Source of the DNA: Pseudoneobacillus sp042683745
GTDB taxonomy: Bacteria; Bacillota; Bacilli; Bacillales; Cytobacillaceae
Assembly (NCBI RefSeq): GCF_042683745.1
Contig: NZ_JBHUJX010000012.1
Span: 186,001 to 250,000 of the forward strand
Reading direction: 5' to 3'
Length of the DNA: 64,000 nucleotides
In this document: in pieces, positions 52,711 to 61,373 of the stretch
How positions within the stretch are numbered: position 1 is the first letter of the stretch
How the letters are laid out: each line of letters begins with the position of its first letter
Notes under the pieces: model-generated
Database searches by the model: none
The model's input: only the letters and a program-made list of their open reading frames with translations
Told to the model about the DNA's origin: nothing
Position numbers and translations under genes: made by a program

Positions 52711-52735
52711 GGGAGCCTAAAAGCTCTCTTTTTTC
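52711..52735 (+). terminator. rho-independent terminator after tlp
   Basis: GGGAGC / GCTCTC (one G-U pair), loop CTAAAA, then TTTTTTC. Confidence 0.8.
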
Positions 52736-52788
52736 ATGTCCAAAGTGATTTATGTTAAGATATATTTAAAAATAAAAGAAGTGATCAA

Positions 52789-55134
52789 ATGAAACAACGT
52801 GTGTCAAATTATACTACATCATTAAAAGAACAAATCAAACAATGGGATGAAGAGATAAAGGATTTCGGAGCAGTTTCTGATGAACGCGAAATCTACCTTG
52901 TATTAAAAGATTTAAATGAAGATGCCGAGCCCGTTCTTTATTCAAAAATATTAACCATTTTAGCCATTTCACGTGCTAAAAATGATGAGAATGCTTCAAT
53001 CATTCAAACTTGGCTAGAAAAAGCATTAGCCATTGACCCGAATAACCAAATTGCAAAAGAGTTCATACTGAAAGATCACTGGAAGGCATTTCATAACAAA
53101 TTTGATACTTTACATTTTCCCCTTTTTCGAGAAACGGATAATCAAGCTGCGAAGAAGAAAATGGTTGATGAATATATACAAATTTGCCGTGAATTTCTTG
53201 AAACAGTTGATGATACAATGGATGAGTTGAACAAGCAGTATGAACTCATCTTACAAAATAATCAGGAAAATATGTTATTTAATATAGAAAAGATTAGGGA
53301 TTTGTATCAACAGATGTTTGAGGAAATAAGTAATCTTTTGAAAGCATTAATTGAATTTGATGAATCGTTTACAGGTGTTTTCTATGCATCTGTCCATTAT
53401 GAAAATGTAAAAAGTCATCTTTCAAACATTAATTCATTAAAATCAGAATGGGAAGAGATTTTTATAAAGGAAGATAATACGAAGATAGAGAGAGAAACGA
53501 AAGCTTTAGATCAATTAAATGAGATGATTGGTCTACATACTGTAAAAGAACGAATAAACGATTTCTATTCGTTTCTTAAATTTATTAAATCTAGACAATC
53601 TTTAGGATTTCAAACGAAAGATGAATTAAGTTTAAATATGATTTTGACAGGGAATCCAGGAACAGGGAAAACAACATTAGCGAGACTACTGGCAAAAATC
53701 TATCATGAGCTAGGAGTTTTACCTCGTGAAGAAGTGATTGAAACGAATCGATCACAGCTTGTCGGATCCTATGTAGGTCAAACGGAAGAAAACGTTCAGG
53801 CGATCGTCAAGAAAGCAGTCGGTGGCGTGTTATTTATCGATGAAGCTTATAGTTTGAAGAGAGAAGGACAATCTGGAAATGATTATGGTCAAACAGCCAT
53901 TGATACGCTTGTTTCACTTATGACAAGCCAGGAGTACAGTGGTAAATTTGCGGTTATTCTAGCTGGATATCCAGATGAAATGAGACAGTTTTTAGAGTCA
54001 AATACTGGTCTTCGAAGTCGATTCCCAAGCTCCAATTTCATTCATCTTCCTAATTATTCAACAGATGAATTACTCCAAATTGCTGACAAAATAGCGCAAT
54101 CCAATGATTTTATATTAACCGATGAGGCAAAGGTAGAATTGGCACAGCGCTTAGAGAAAGAAAAGGTAGATGATTCATTTGGAAATGCTCGAACGGTTAA
54201 AAATCTTGTCCTAGAAGCGATTTTTCGAAAAGGGTCAAACCGAATCGATAACGATGATTCTTTTATTAATTATATTGTACTTGACAAAGAAGATTTTCAA
54301 ATGAACGATGAAATAATAAAAACGAATCCACTTGAACAATTAAATCAATTAATAGGTTTAGAAAATGTGAAAAAAGAAGTCGAATCTCTTTTAGCATTTG
54401 TAAAGGTTCAGAAACGCAGACATGAAAGCGGGCTCCCCATCGTACCTATTCAGCTACATGCTGTCTTTACCGGAAACCCTGGAACAGGGAAAACAACGGT
54501 TGCTAAAATCTATGCTGACCTCTTAAGGGAATACGGAATTTTAAAAAGGGGCCACTTAATCATTACAAGTAGAGCGGATTTTGTTGCTAGTTATGTAGGA
54601 CAAACCGCGATAAAAACAAAGAAGAAAATTAGAGAAGCATTAGGCGGAGTTTTATTTATTGATGAAGCTTATTCTCTTTTCAGTCCATCAAGCGGGGATT
54701 TTGGAAAAGAGATGATTGACACGTTAGTAGATGAAATGACAAAACATAACGAAAATCTAGTCATAGTCTTAGCAGGGTATCCGATTGAAATGGAACAACT
54801 TTTACAAAGTAACCCAGGCTTAAAGTCACGATTTAAGAAATTTTTCTTATTTCCAGATTACTCAACAGAGGAACTTGTTAAAATGATGGAGAAGTATGGG
54901 AAACGTTATCAATACGAGTTAACAGATGCTGCTAAAAAATATTTGCAAACCGAAATAAAAGGGAAACATCTAGGAGCAAATGGAAGATTTGCAACAAATT
55001 TAATGGACGAAGCGATTCAAGCTCAAGCCGTTCGGTTAGTGGCAGAATCTTCTAGTGATATCCTTTCACCAACAACCTATTTAGAGAAGACGGATGTCCA
55101 AAATGCTTTAGAAAAAGTGGGAAGAGGAGAGTAA
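52789..55134 (+). CDS. tandem AAA+ ATPase, CbbX/SpoVK-like
   Basis: A 781-residue protein: an N-terminal helical region (1-240), then two AAA+ modules of the CbxX/CfxQ class. Walker A GNPGTGKT at 288-295 and 562-569; Walker B GGVLFIDEAYSL near 345-356 and 619-630; LAGYPDEM and LAGYPIEM with arginine-finger regions follow each. SpoVK of B. subtilis has one such module. It is probably a remodelling ATPase; the target is unknown. It lies between tlp and yneP, where B. subtilis has no such gene, two bases before yneP. Confidence 0.85.
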   Translation: MKQRVSNYTTSLKEQIKQWDEEIKDFGAVSDEREIYLVLKDLNEDAEPVLYSKILTILAISRAKNDENASIIQTWLEKALAIDPNNQIAKEFILKDHWKAFHNKFDTLHFPLFRETDNQAAKKKMVDEYIQICREFLETVDDTMDELNKQYELILQNNQENMLFNIEKIRDLYQQMFEEISNLLKALIEFDESFTGVFYASVHYENVKSHLSNINSLKSEWEEIFIKEDNTKIERETKALDQLNEMIGLHTVKERINDFYSFLKFIKSRQSLGFQTKDELSLNMILTGNPGTGKTTLARLLAKIYHELGVLPREEVIETNRSQLVGSYVGQTEENVQAIVKKAVGGVLFIDEAYSLKREGQSGNDYGQTAIDTLVSLMTSQEYSGKFAVILAGYPDEMRQFLESNTGLRSRFPSSNFIHLPNYSTDELLQIADKIAQSNDFILTDEAKVELAQRLEKEKVDDSFGNARTVKNLVLEAIFRKGSNRIDNDDSFINYIVLDKEDFQMNDEIIKTNPLEQLNQLIGLENVKKEVESLLAFVKVQKRRHESGLPIVPIQLHAVFTGNPGTGKTTVAKIYADLLREYGILKRGHLIITSRADFVASYVGQTAIKTKKKIREALGGVLFIDEAYSLFSPSSGDFGKEMIDTLVDEMTKHNENLVIVLAGYPIEMEQLLQSNPGLKSRFKKFFLFPDYSTEELVKMMEKYGKRYQYELTDAAKKYLQTEIKGKHLGANGRFATNLMDEAIQAQAVRLVAESSSDILSPTTYLEKTDVQNALEKVGRGE

Positions 55135-55135
55135 A

Positions 55136-55567
55136 ATGATGTTAGTCTCAACGAAAGAAATAGAAGTACGTTATGCTGAAACAGATCAAATGGGTGTCGT
55201 TTACCATGCAAATTATCTTGTTTGGATGGAAGTAGGAAGAACGAAATTAATTCAAGACCTTGGATTCAATTATGCGGAAATGGAAAAGGACGGTATCATT
55301 TCACCTGTTCTTGATATTCAAATTTCTTATAAAAAACCACTTCGATACGGTGAGATTGCCTATGTTCATACGTGGATTGAAGAATACGACGGTCTTAGAG
55401 TGACATACGGCTATGAAATTTTTACAAATGACAGAGAACTTGCCATTACTGCAACTTCCAAACATGTATGTGTAAAAAAAGAAAATTTCCGTCCAATCTC
55501 CGTTCGAAAGCTTTATCCAGATTGGCATCATGCCTATGAAAAAGCAAAAAAACAACAATTTATTTAG
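55136..55567 (+). CDS. yneP: acyl-CoA thioesterase, YneP/YbgC family
   Basis: A 143-residue hotdog thioesterase with the YbgC signature YAETDQMGVVYHANYLVWME, where the Asp is the catalytic residue. It hydrolyses short or medium acyl-CoA. The start is two bases after the AAA+ gene stop with GGAGAG upstream, so the two are cotranscribed. A dispersed repeat follows. Confidence 0.85.
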   Translation: MMLVSTKEIEVRYAETDQMGVVYHANYLVWMEVGRTKLIQDLGFNYAEMEKDGIISPVLDIQISYKKPLRYGEIAYVHTWIEEYDGLRVTYGYEIFTNDRELAITATSKHVCVKKENFRPISVRKLYPDWHHAYEKAKKQQFI

Positions 55568-55604
55568 AAAGATATGCAAACTTTTTTGTACTTCGAAAAT
55601 TTTC

Positions 55605-55780
55605 TAGCGCAAGCGTCAAGCCCCGACGTAAGGGATGTACTAGTGTCGACAAAGCGACAGGACGTTGCGCTAATGTCGACCACAAGGTCAAATGGCGCCC
55701 CAAAGATGAGGTTAAAGAGCAAACCTCAGCTTTGGGTCAGCATTTGCTTGTCGGGGCTGATCAAGGCGCTTACGCTTTTA
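55605..55780. repeat. dispersed structured repeat, copy D
   Basis: Same architecture as copy B: outer stem AGCCCCGAC / GTCGGGGCT, GTCGACA / TGTCGAC hairpin, CAAATG / CATTTG and an inner hairpin CCCAAAGATGAGGTT / AACCTCAGCTTTGGG that differs in sequence from the other copies. It separates yneP from yneQ. Confidence 0.8.
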
Positions 55781-55797
55781 TACTGGTGGTGATTTCA

Positions 55798-56088
55798 TTG
55801 GCATTTGGTCTAAAGAAGGAACAAGTCAAAGAGTGGAAACGAAAAATCGATGAGGGTGAGATCGCTTTTTTAACACATTATTGGTTGGATGAACGATTTC
55901 CAGCTTGTAAAACAGTTACAAAAGTGGGTTGCCGAGACTTGAAAAAGCTTGAAGAGTGGGGAAGAAAGTATCAGTTACAAAGTTCGTGGATTCATCACAG
56001 AGCGGATGGATATTCTCATTTTGATTTACTAGGCGAAAAGCAAAAAACGATTCTTTCTAAGGAAGGACTACTAGATCACATTTGGTAA
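55798..56088 (+). CDS. yneQ: YneQ-like conserved protein
   Basis: A 96-residue protein starting at TTG 55798 ((M)AFGLKKEQVKEWKRKI), then GEIAFLTHYWLDERFPACKTVTKVGCRD and HFDLLGEKQ. It matches YneQ of B. subtilis in length and sequence as I recall it. Function unknown; the His/Cys content could bind metal. GGTGGTGA lies before the TTG. The frame is open through the upstream repeat but that part is not coding. Confidence 0.82.
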   Translation: MAFGLKKEQVKEWKRKIDEGEIAFLTHYWLDERFPACKTVTKVGCRDLKKLEEWGRKYQLQSSWIHHRADGYSHFDLLGEKQKTILSKEGLLDHIW

Positions 56089-56096
56089 AGATATAA

Positions 56097-56132
56097 AAAT
56101 GAGCATTTCATAAATTGAAATGCTCATTTTTT
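56097..56132. terminator. bidirectional terminator between yneQ and yneR
   Basis: AAAATGAGCATTTCA / TGAAATGCTCATTTT with a five-base loop, T-run on both strands. Confidence 0.92.
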
Positions 56133-56137
56133 GCTTT

Positions 56138-56428
56138 TTATAAAGAATATTCGAATTCAGGTTCTTCCCATTTAGTATTTAACTTTACACGTAAATCATG
56201 ATTGTCGAAATACCACAAATCCTTTTCCTCAATATAAAACAAAATACCTTCGACAGTAGTCTTTGCACCAATATCCGTCGGTTCCTCTTTTTCTATTCCT
56301 AAAGAAAAGCCCTTTTGAACCGTGCTTAATCCACCATATCGGACAAAAAAGCGGATTTTATCACCATTTTGTAATGACATTTCTGATTTATACCAATCTG
56401 CTGCATCTTTTGTGACTTCTATTTTCAT
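56138..56428 (-). CDS. yneR: HesB/YneR-like protein without cysteines
   Basis: A 96-residue HesB-like fold protein (MKIEVTKDAADWYKSEM...FFVRYGG). Unlike iron-sulfur carriers of the family it has no cysteine, as is also the case for YneR. Function unknown. ATG 56428 has AAGGATG upstream; the longer frame to 56473 overlaps the capA-like gene and is not supported. It lies directly after a CapA-like gene on the same strand. Confidence 0.83.
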   Translation of the reverse strand: MKIEVTKDAADWYKSEMSLQNGDKIRFFVRYGGLSTVQKGFSLGIEKEEPTDIGAKTTVEGILFYIEEKDLWYFDNHDLRVKLNTKWEEPEFEYSL

Positions 56429-56460
56429 TGTAAGACATCCTTTCCAATCCGATTTGTCAT

Positions 56461-57609
56461 TTATTTTAACCATTCTGTCATATGAAGCATAATTTCTTCA
56501 TTTTGTTTTACAGCATTCTTTAAGCCGTATGGTGAAGCATTCTTTAAAGGAACAATCCGATATTCCTTTAATCGTTTATTAGACACAAAGGTTGGGAGAA
56601 AGGTAGGATTGGATAACTCAATTTTCGTTCCATTTGCGTTTACATGTTTTGTGATGTCAATCGTAGCAAGGCCACCAATATCCTTATAATCCCACATTTG
56701 TCCGGATAGGAAATTACCTAATGAATAAACGATAAATGTGTTGCGATCATCTTTAGTTTTCAGCATGTCCATCGGTTGGAGGACATGTGGGTGATGGCCG
56801 AAAATGATATCAGCTCCTTCATCTGCCAAATATTGTCCTAGTTCTTTCTGTTCGTTTGTTGGAAAACGTTGATATTCATTCCCCCAATGAATACTCATCA
56901 CGACAACATCCGCTACTTCCTTGGCTTTATGTATTTCCTCTTTCATCTTATTTTTATCAATCAAATTCACTAAATATTCCTTACCCTCTGGGACGGGGAT
57001 TCCGTTTGTACCATATGAATATGCAAGAAAAGCGAGCTTTACTCCATTTTTTTCGATGATTCTTAATGTATTTTGATCTTCCTTATCTTTAAAAAAACCT
57101 ACATATGGCATTCTAACTTTTTCATAATAATCGATTGAACTTAAAACTCCTTTTTCACCTTTATCAAGTGAATGGTTATTTGCAGTAGAAACAATGTCTA
57201 CTCCTGCATCAATCAAAGCATCCCCTACTTCTTTAGGGCTATTAAACGTAGGATAACTTGATAAACCCATTTCTACCCCACCGAGAACAGTTTCTTGATT
57301 TGCAAGCAGAAGGTCAGGGCTTTGCAAGGAGTTCTTTACATGTTGGAACATTGGTTTAAAGTTATAGCCAGAAGCCGTATGGGCATCCTCATAAACCCAA
57401 TCATGAATTAATATATCTCCAATGGCACCTAATGTCAGGTTTGTCGTCCATTCCTTTCCACTTAAGGAAACTTCTTTGTCTTGGTGTTTCGAAACCTCAT
57501 ACACGATTTCCTCTCGAGATTCTTGATACATATTTATCAGTAGTAGGGAAGAAATCATAATAAGCCCTACAATAAAAAGAATCGAGAAGATGAAAGAACG
57601 TTTTTTCAT
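56461..57609 (-). CDS. CapA-family metallophosphatase-like membrane protein
   Basis: A 382-residue protein with an N-terminal membrane anchor (residues 6-26) and a metallophosphatase-type domain: GDILIH, NHSLDKG, and FGHHPHVLQP metal-binding segments. Relatives act in poly-gamma-glutamate or capsule synthesis; the pgsBC partners are absent here, so the substrate is unknown. AAAGGAG precedes the ATG. The domain faces the outside. Confidence 0.82.
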   Translation of the reverse strand: MKKRSFIFSILFIVGLIMISSLLLINMYQESREEIVYEVSKHQDKEVSLSGKEWTTNLTLGAIGDILIHDWVYEDAHTASGYNFKPMFQHVKNSLQSPDLLLANQETVLGGVEMGLSSYPTFNSPKEVGDALIDAGVDIVSTANNHSLDKGEKGVLSSIDYYEKVRMPYVGFFKDKEDQNTLRIIEKNGVKLAFLAYSYGTNGIPVPEGKEYLVNLIDKNKMKEEIHKAKEVADVVVMSIHWGNEYQRFPTNEQKELGQYLADEGADIIFGHHPHVLQPMDMLKTKDDRNTFIVYSLGNFLSGQMWDYKDIGGLATIDITKHVNANGTKIELSNPTFLPTFVSNKRLKEYRIVPLKNASPYGLKNAVKQNEEIMLHMTEWLK

Positions 57610-57713
57610 TTACTACTCCTTTGAAAAATTAGGCATATCTATCTAAAGATAAATATAATATATAAAATTGTCGAATGGTGGATTTTTTTAAAAATTTTCC
57701 ATAAAAATTGAAC

Positions 57714-57741
57714 AAAGGGCTTCAAATTGAAACCCTTTTTA
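57714..57741. terminator. weak bidirectional hairpin
   Basis: AAAGGGCTTCAA / TTGAAACCCTTT with one mismatch, followed by TTT on the plus strand. Confidence 0.5.
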
Positions 57742-57800
57742 TTTGTTCAGCTTAAGGACCCATCGGTTCGATGTCAAAAGCCCGTTTAACTTCCGCTTTT

Positions 57801-57980
57801 CTAATCTTCCCATTCATCAAGCAAAGAGATTAGTTCATCAAAATTTTTCACAGCCTTTATCGGGGAGCCATCACAGCACCATTCAGGATTATATTCATAA
57901 AGCTCTACATCAAATTCAACATCAGAAATACCATCTTTTGTGGTAGTAGAAAATAAATAATTATCGTTATTTTTCTCCAT
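57801..57980 (-). CDS. small acidic hypothetical protein
   Basis: A 59-residue acidic protein (MEKNNDNYLFSTTTKDG, VELYEYNPEWCCDGSPIK, LISLLDEWED) with a CC pair. AAAGGAG lies before the ATG at 57980, which supports translation. It is on the minus strand opposite a longer spurious plus-strand frame. I do not recognise a family. Confidence 0.68.
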   Translation of the reverse strand: MEKNNDNYLFSTTTKDGISDVEFDVELYEYNPEWCCDGSPIKAVKNFDELISLLDEWED

Positions 57981-58083
57981 GAGCTTTGGCTCCTTTCAAA
58001 GGTGGAAAACTGTTCCTATGACTATCATACCCTATGTGGAGTAAGAAATTTTCACTCCTTTTTGACAATTTTTTGAAACTTTA

Positions 58084-58127
58084 GCAAAGAAAAAAATAGT
58101 AGAGAGATCTACTATTTTTTTCTTTGC
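58084..58127 (-). terminator. terminator of plsY, overlapping its stop codon
   Basis: Perfect 20-bp stem with a GAGA loop (arms 58084-58103 and 58108-58127). The plsY stop at 58112-58114 lies within one arm. Confidence 0.9.
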
Positions 58128-58702
58128 ATCCACTTTATTTTCGGTTCTGTTTTATTCATTATTCTCTTAATATTCGATCGATGTTTATATATGACAAAGA
58201 AAACAAGAATGGAAACGACGTAAATCAATGGTTTGTCCCCAAAAATAATGGAATAAATAAGTGCTGAAATTGCTGCAAGGATAGATGATAATGAAACATA
58301 TTTGGTAATATACAAACATACCAAGAAAATAATTAGCATAATGACAAACATCGTAGGTGCATAAAATAGAAGAACTCCCCCAGAGGTTGCAACAGCTTTG
58401 CCTCCACGGAAATTAGCAAAGACTGGATACATATGGCCGACCACGGCTATGATTCCAGCAATGAGTGCATGTAATTCAACATCTAATAATAAAGGCAAAG
58501 CAGCAGCTAATGTTCCCTTTAAAATATCAGCAACGGTTACAACAATTCCTGCCTTTATTCCTAATGTACGGAAGGTGTTAGTGCCGCCTAAATTTCCACT
58601 ACCATGCTCCCGAATATCTTTTCCGTAAAACCATTTACCAACGATAAGACCAGAAGGAATGGAGCCGAGCAAATACGCTAAAAGGATTACGATTATGTAC
58701 AT
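58112..58702 (-). CDS. plsY: glycerol-3-phosphate acyltransferase PlsY
   Basis: A 196-residue integral membrane enzyme with about five helices and the three PlsY motifs: LLGSIPSGL, GSGNLGGTNTFRTLG, and GGKAVATSGG. It transfers acyl from acyl-phosphate to glycerol-3-phosphate, the first step of phospholipid synthesis. It is divergent from a GH18 gene that is inserted between plsY and yneT relative to B. subtilis. Confidence 0.92.
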   Translation of the reverse strand: MYIIVILLAYLLGSIPSGLIVGKWFYGKDIREHGSGNLGGTNTFRTLGIKAGIVVTVADILKGTLAAALPLLLDVELHALIAGIIAVVGHMYPVFANFRGGKAVATSGGVLLFYAPTMFVIMLIIFLVCLYITKYVSLSSILAAISALIYSIIFGDKPLIYVVSILVFFVIYKHRSNIKRIMNKTEPKIKWMQRKK

Positions 58703-58861
58703 GTATATATATTCTTCCCTTCAAAAAATTGGTCTTATTATTGTACCATTAATTTAACGCTATAAGCTATAACTCCAAAGGAAGTTTTCACATCTTTCCA
58801 ATAAATCTTACTTTTCTTTTCCAAATAATGTAGTAGGATAATAGTAGAGAGGAGAAATCAC

Positions 58862-60595
58862 ATGTCAAGAGTTGAATATTACAAAAAGAAAACCACACCT
58901 ATTAAATGGATTGTTACTGGATTGATCCTAGCTATGGTCATGATCGTCTCTTCGATTCTATTACTCTTGTATCCATTTGCCTCGAAAGAAAAAGCTGACT
59001 ACTTCCAAGGGGAAAATCCTATTCTTTTTCAAAATAGGCAGAATGGAAATGCTCTAATAGATGGTGAAACAGTTTTCATCCCAATTAGCTTTATCAAAGA
59101 GCAGCTCGATGAGTCGATTATTTTCGATGAAAAATCGAATTCTATTATTATTACTACACAAAATAAAGTGATTCAAATGCCAACTGAGTCATTAACTTAC
59201 TATGTGAATGAAAAACCGGTTAAACTCCATTTTCCAGCTATTCAATCATCCAATGGTGAGCTTTATGTTGCCCTTGAACCATTACTTGCCTATTATCCTA
59301 TTCAATATAAAAAGTTAGATGGAACGAATGCGATTTGGATTCAAACAGACGGGGAAGAATTGACCAATGGTACAGTTGGGAAAAAAGAAGTTCATGAGGA
59401 AAAGCTGCGTTTACGTACAGATGCAACCTTACAATCAGCTTATACGGCGAATATAAAAAATAATGAAAAGATTTATATTGAAGGGGAGAAAGAAGAATAC
59501 CTTTTCGTTCGAAAAGAAGATGGGACGGCTGGCTATCTTCATAAAGAATTAATTAAGAAAGGGCAGCAAGATCAAATTGTTATTACGAAAGAAGAAAAAA
59601 CGGCAAATCTGTTGCCGATTAAAGGACCGATTCGTTTAACATGGGAAGCTGTGTACAATCGAAATCCAGATACAAGTCAATTACCAGAAATGCCAGGAAT
59701 TAATGTCGTTTCTCCCACATGGTTTGAACTCGAAGATGGAGAAGGAAATATTAAAAATCTTGGTTCATTGGATTATGTGAAATGGGCTAAATCAAAAAAC
59801 TACCAGGTGTGGGGACTTTTTTCGAACGCCTTTGAACCAGAAATGACACATTTAGCTTTCAAAGATTATGAAACAAGGCAAAAAATGATACGCCAGTTAC
59901 TTCATTACAGTCAAATGTATCATTTAAACGGAATTAATATCGATATTGAAAATGTAAACGTTGAGGATGGTCCATTTATAACTCAATTTGTCAGAGAAGC
60001 AACACCATTATTACATGAAGCCGGGCTAACTGTCTCCATGGACATCACATTCATTTCCACGAGTGAAAACTGGTCTGTTTTTTATGAACGTGAAAAGCTT
60101 GGTAAGGTGGTCGATTACTTAATAGTTATGGCTTATGATGAACATTGGGGTTCCTCTCCTGTAGCGGGAAGCGTAGCTAGTTTCCCGTGGGTTGAAAAAA
60201 ATATCGAAAATTTGCTAGCTGTTGTCCCTAACGAACGGCTGATACTCGGTGTACCACTTTATACAAGACTTTGGAAAGAGCAAGTTTTAGCTGATGGTAA
60301 AGTGGAAGTGTCATCTAAAGCAATCTCCATGACGAAGGCTAAAGAATGGCTTAATGAAAACGGCATTAAACCCATTTATGATTCTTCAACAGGTCAAAAT
60401 TATGCTGAATTATTTGTTAAAGCTGAGAATTCCACTTATAAAGTATGGCTTGAAGATGAATTATCACTAAAAAAACGTTCAGAATTAGTAGGGAAATATC
60501 AATTGGCAGGAGTGGCAAGCTGGTCTAGGTTTTTCGCAGACAATACAGCTTGGACCGCTTTACACCAAGATGATAAAAATTACACAAAAAAATAA
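58862..60595 (+). CDS. membrane-anchored GH18-type glycosidase with stalk and SH3-like domain
   Basis: A 577-residue protein. An N-terminal membrane segment (about 14-40) is followed by a stalk domain like copper amine oxidase N-terminal repeats (about 45-160), an SH3-like segment (about 175-230) and a glycoside hydrolase 18 barrel (about 255-570) with the catalytic region NGINIDIENV and VMAYDEHWG. It probably cuts spore or cell-wall glycan. AGAGGAG lies before the ATG. Confidence 0.8.
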   Translation: MSRVEYYKKKTTPIKWIVTGLILAMVMIVSSILLLLYPFASKEKADYFQGENPILFQNRQNGNALIDGETVFIPISFIKEQLDESIIFDEKSNSIIITTQNKVIQMPTESLTYYVNEKPVKLHFPAIQSSNGELYVALEPLLAYYPIQYKKLDGTNAIWIQTDGEELTNGTVGKKEVHEEKLRLRTDATLQSAYTANIKNNEKIYIEGEKEEYLFVRKEDGTAGYLHKELIKKGQQDQIVITKEEKTANLLPIKGPIRLTWEAVYNRNPDTSQLPEMPGINVVSPTWFELEDGEGNIKNLGSLDYVKWAKSKNYQVWGLFSNAFEPEMTHLAFKDYETRQKMIRQLLHYSQMYHLNGINIDIENVNVEDGPFITQFVREATPLLHEAGLTVSMDITFISTSENWSVFYEREKLGKVVDYLIVMAYDEHWGSSPVAGSVASFPWVEKNIENLLAVVPNERLILGVPLYTRLWKEQVLADGKVEVSSKAISMTKAKEWLNENGIKPIYDSSTGQNYAELFVKAENSTYKVWLEDELSLKKRSELVGKYQLAGVASWSRFFADNTAWTALHQDDKNYTKK

Positions 60596-60686
60596 TCGTC
60601 GTACATCAACCGAGGCAAATTATTAGTCATTTTTTCCCTAAACAAGGTAAGATTAATTAACAAGATGAGCAAAGGGGTGTAATTTA

Positions 60687-61100
60687 ATGAGCATTATCAA
60701 TCCTTCACGAGAAGAATTAGGTGTATTATTAAAAAAATCCAAACGTATTGCAGTTGTAGGATTAAGTGATAATCCGGTAAGAACTTCCTACATGGTATCA
60801 GAAGCGATGCAAAAGGCAGGTTATGAAATCATCCCAGTGAATCCAACGGTTGATCAAGTATTAGGAGTAAAGGCTGTTGCTTCATTAAAAGAGATACAGG
60901 GTCATGTCGATATTGTAAATGTTTTCCGTCGTTCTGAATTTTTAATGGATGTGGCAAAAGAGTACGATGAGATCGATGCTGATGTGTTCTGGGCACAACA
61001 AGGTGTAGCAAATGAAGAGGCGTATCAATTTTTAAAGGATAAGGGCTATACAGTTGTCATGGATCGATGTATCAAAGTGGAGCATGCCTTAACTAAATAG
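60687..61100 (+). CDS. yneT: CoA-binding protein YneT
   Basis: A 137-residue protein of the CoA_binding family: a Rossmann-like fold with IAVVGLSDNPVRTSY, GYEIIPVNP and DRCIKVEH. Such proteins bind CoA; the role is unknown. AAAGGGGTG lies upstream. It precedes parE as in B. subtilis and ends at a terminator. Confidence 0.87.
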   Translation: MSIINPSREELGVLLKKSKRIAVVGLSDNPVRTSYMVSEAMQKAGYEIIPVNPTVDQVLGVKAVASLKEIQGHVDIVNVFRRSEFLMDVAKEYDEIDADVFWAQQGVANEEAYQFLKDKGYTVVMDRCIKVEHALTK

Positions 61101-61106
61101 TTTGTG

Positions 61107-61138
61107 AAAACATAGGTTCTTTGGACCTATGTTTTTTA
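61107..61138 (+). terminator. rho-independent terminator after yneT
   Basis: AAAACATAGG / CCTATGTTTT with a loop of about ten bases, then T-run. Confidence 0.85.
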
Positions 61139-61235
61139 TTAAATCGATAAATTACTAAAAAGACATTTGCCAAACGGCAATAAATCGCTAAAATAAACGG
61201 TAGACATTGGTTAAACTGTGTTAAAATAAGAATGA

Positions 61236-61249
61236 CGAACAATCGTTCG
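61236..61249. promoter_or_regulatory. LexA-type SOS box upstream of parE
   Basis: CGAACAATCGTTCG is a near-perfect match to the Bacillus LexA operator CGAAC-N4-GTTCG. It lies 124 bases upstream of the parE start, next to TAAAAT (61222-61227), a possible -10. parEC of B. subtilis is, as I recall, LexA-controlled. Confidence 0.65.
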
Positions 61250-61373
61250 ATTTACCATATAAAACTTATTAAAGGAATTTAGAGTATTTTCGCGAATACA
61301 TTAGCGAAGTATAATGACACACATTTGATCATCTAAAAAAGAGATAAGCTTTAAACTTGAAAGGGGTATACTA

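Noticed and set aside
57743..57946. Plus-strand open frame of 67 codons
   Set aside because: It is the shadow of the 59-residue minus-strand gene, which has AAAGGAG before its ATG.
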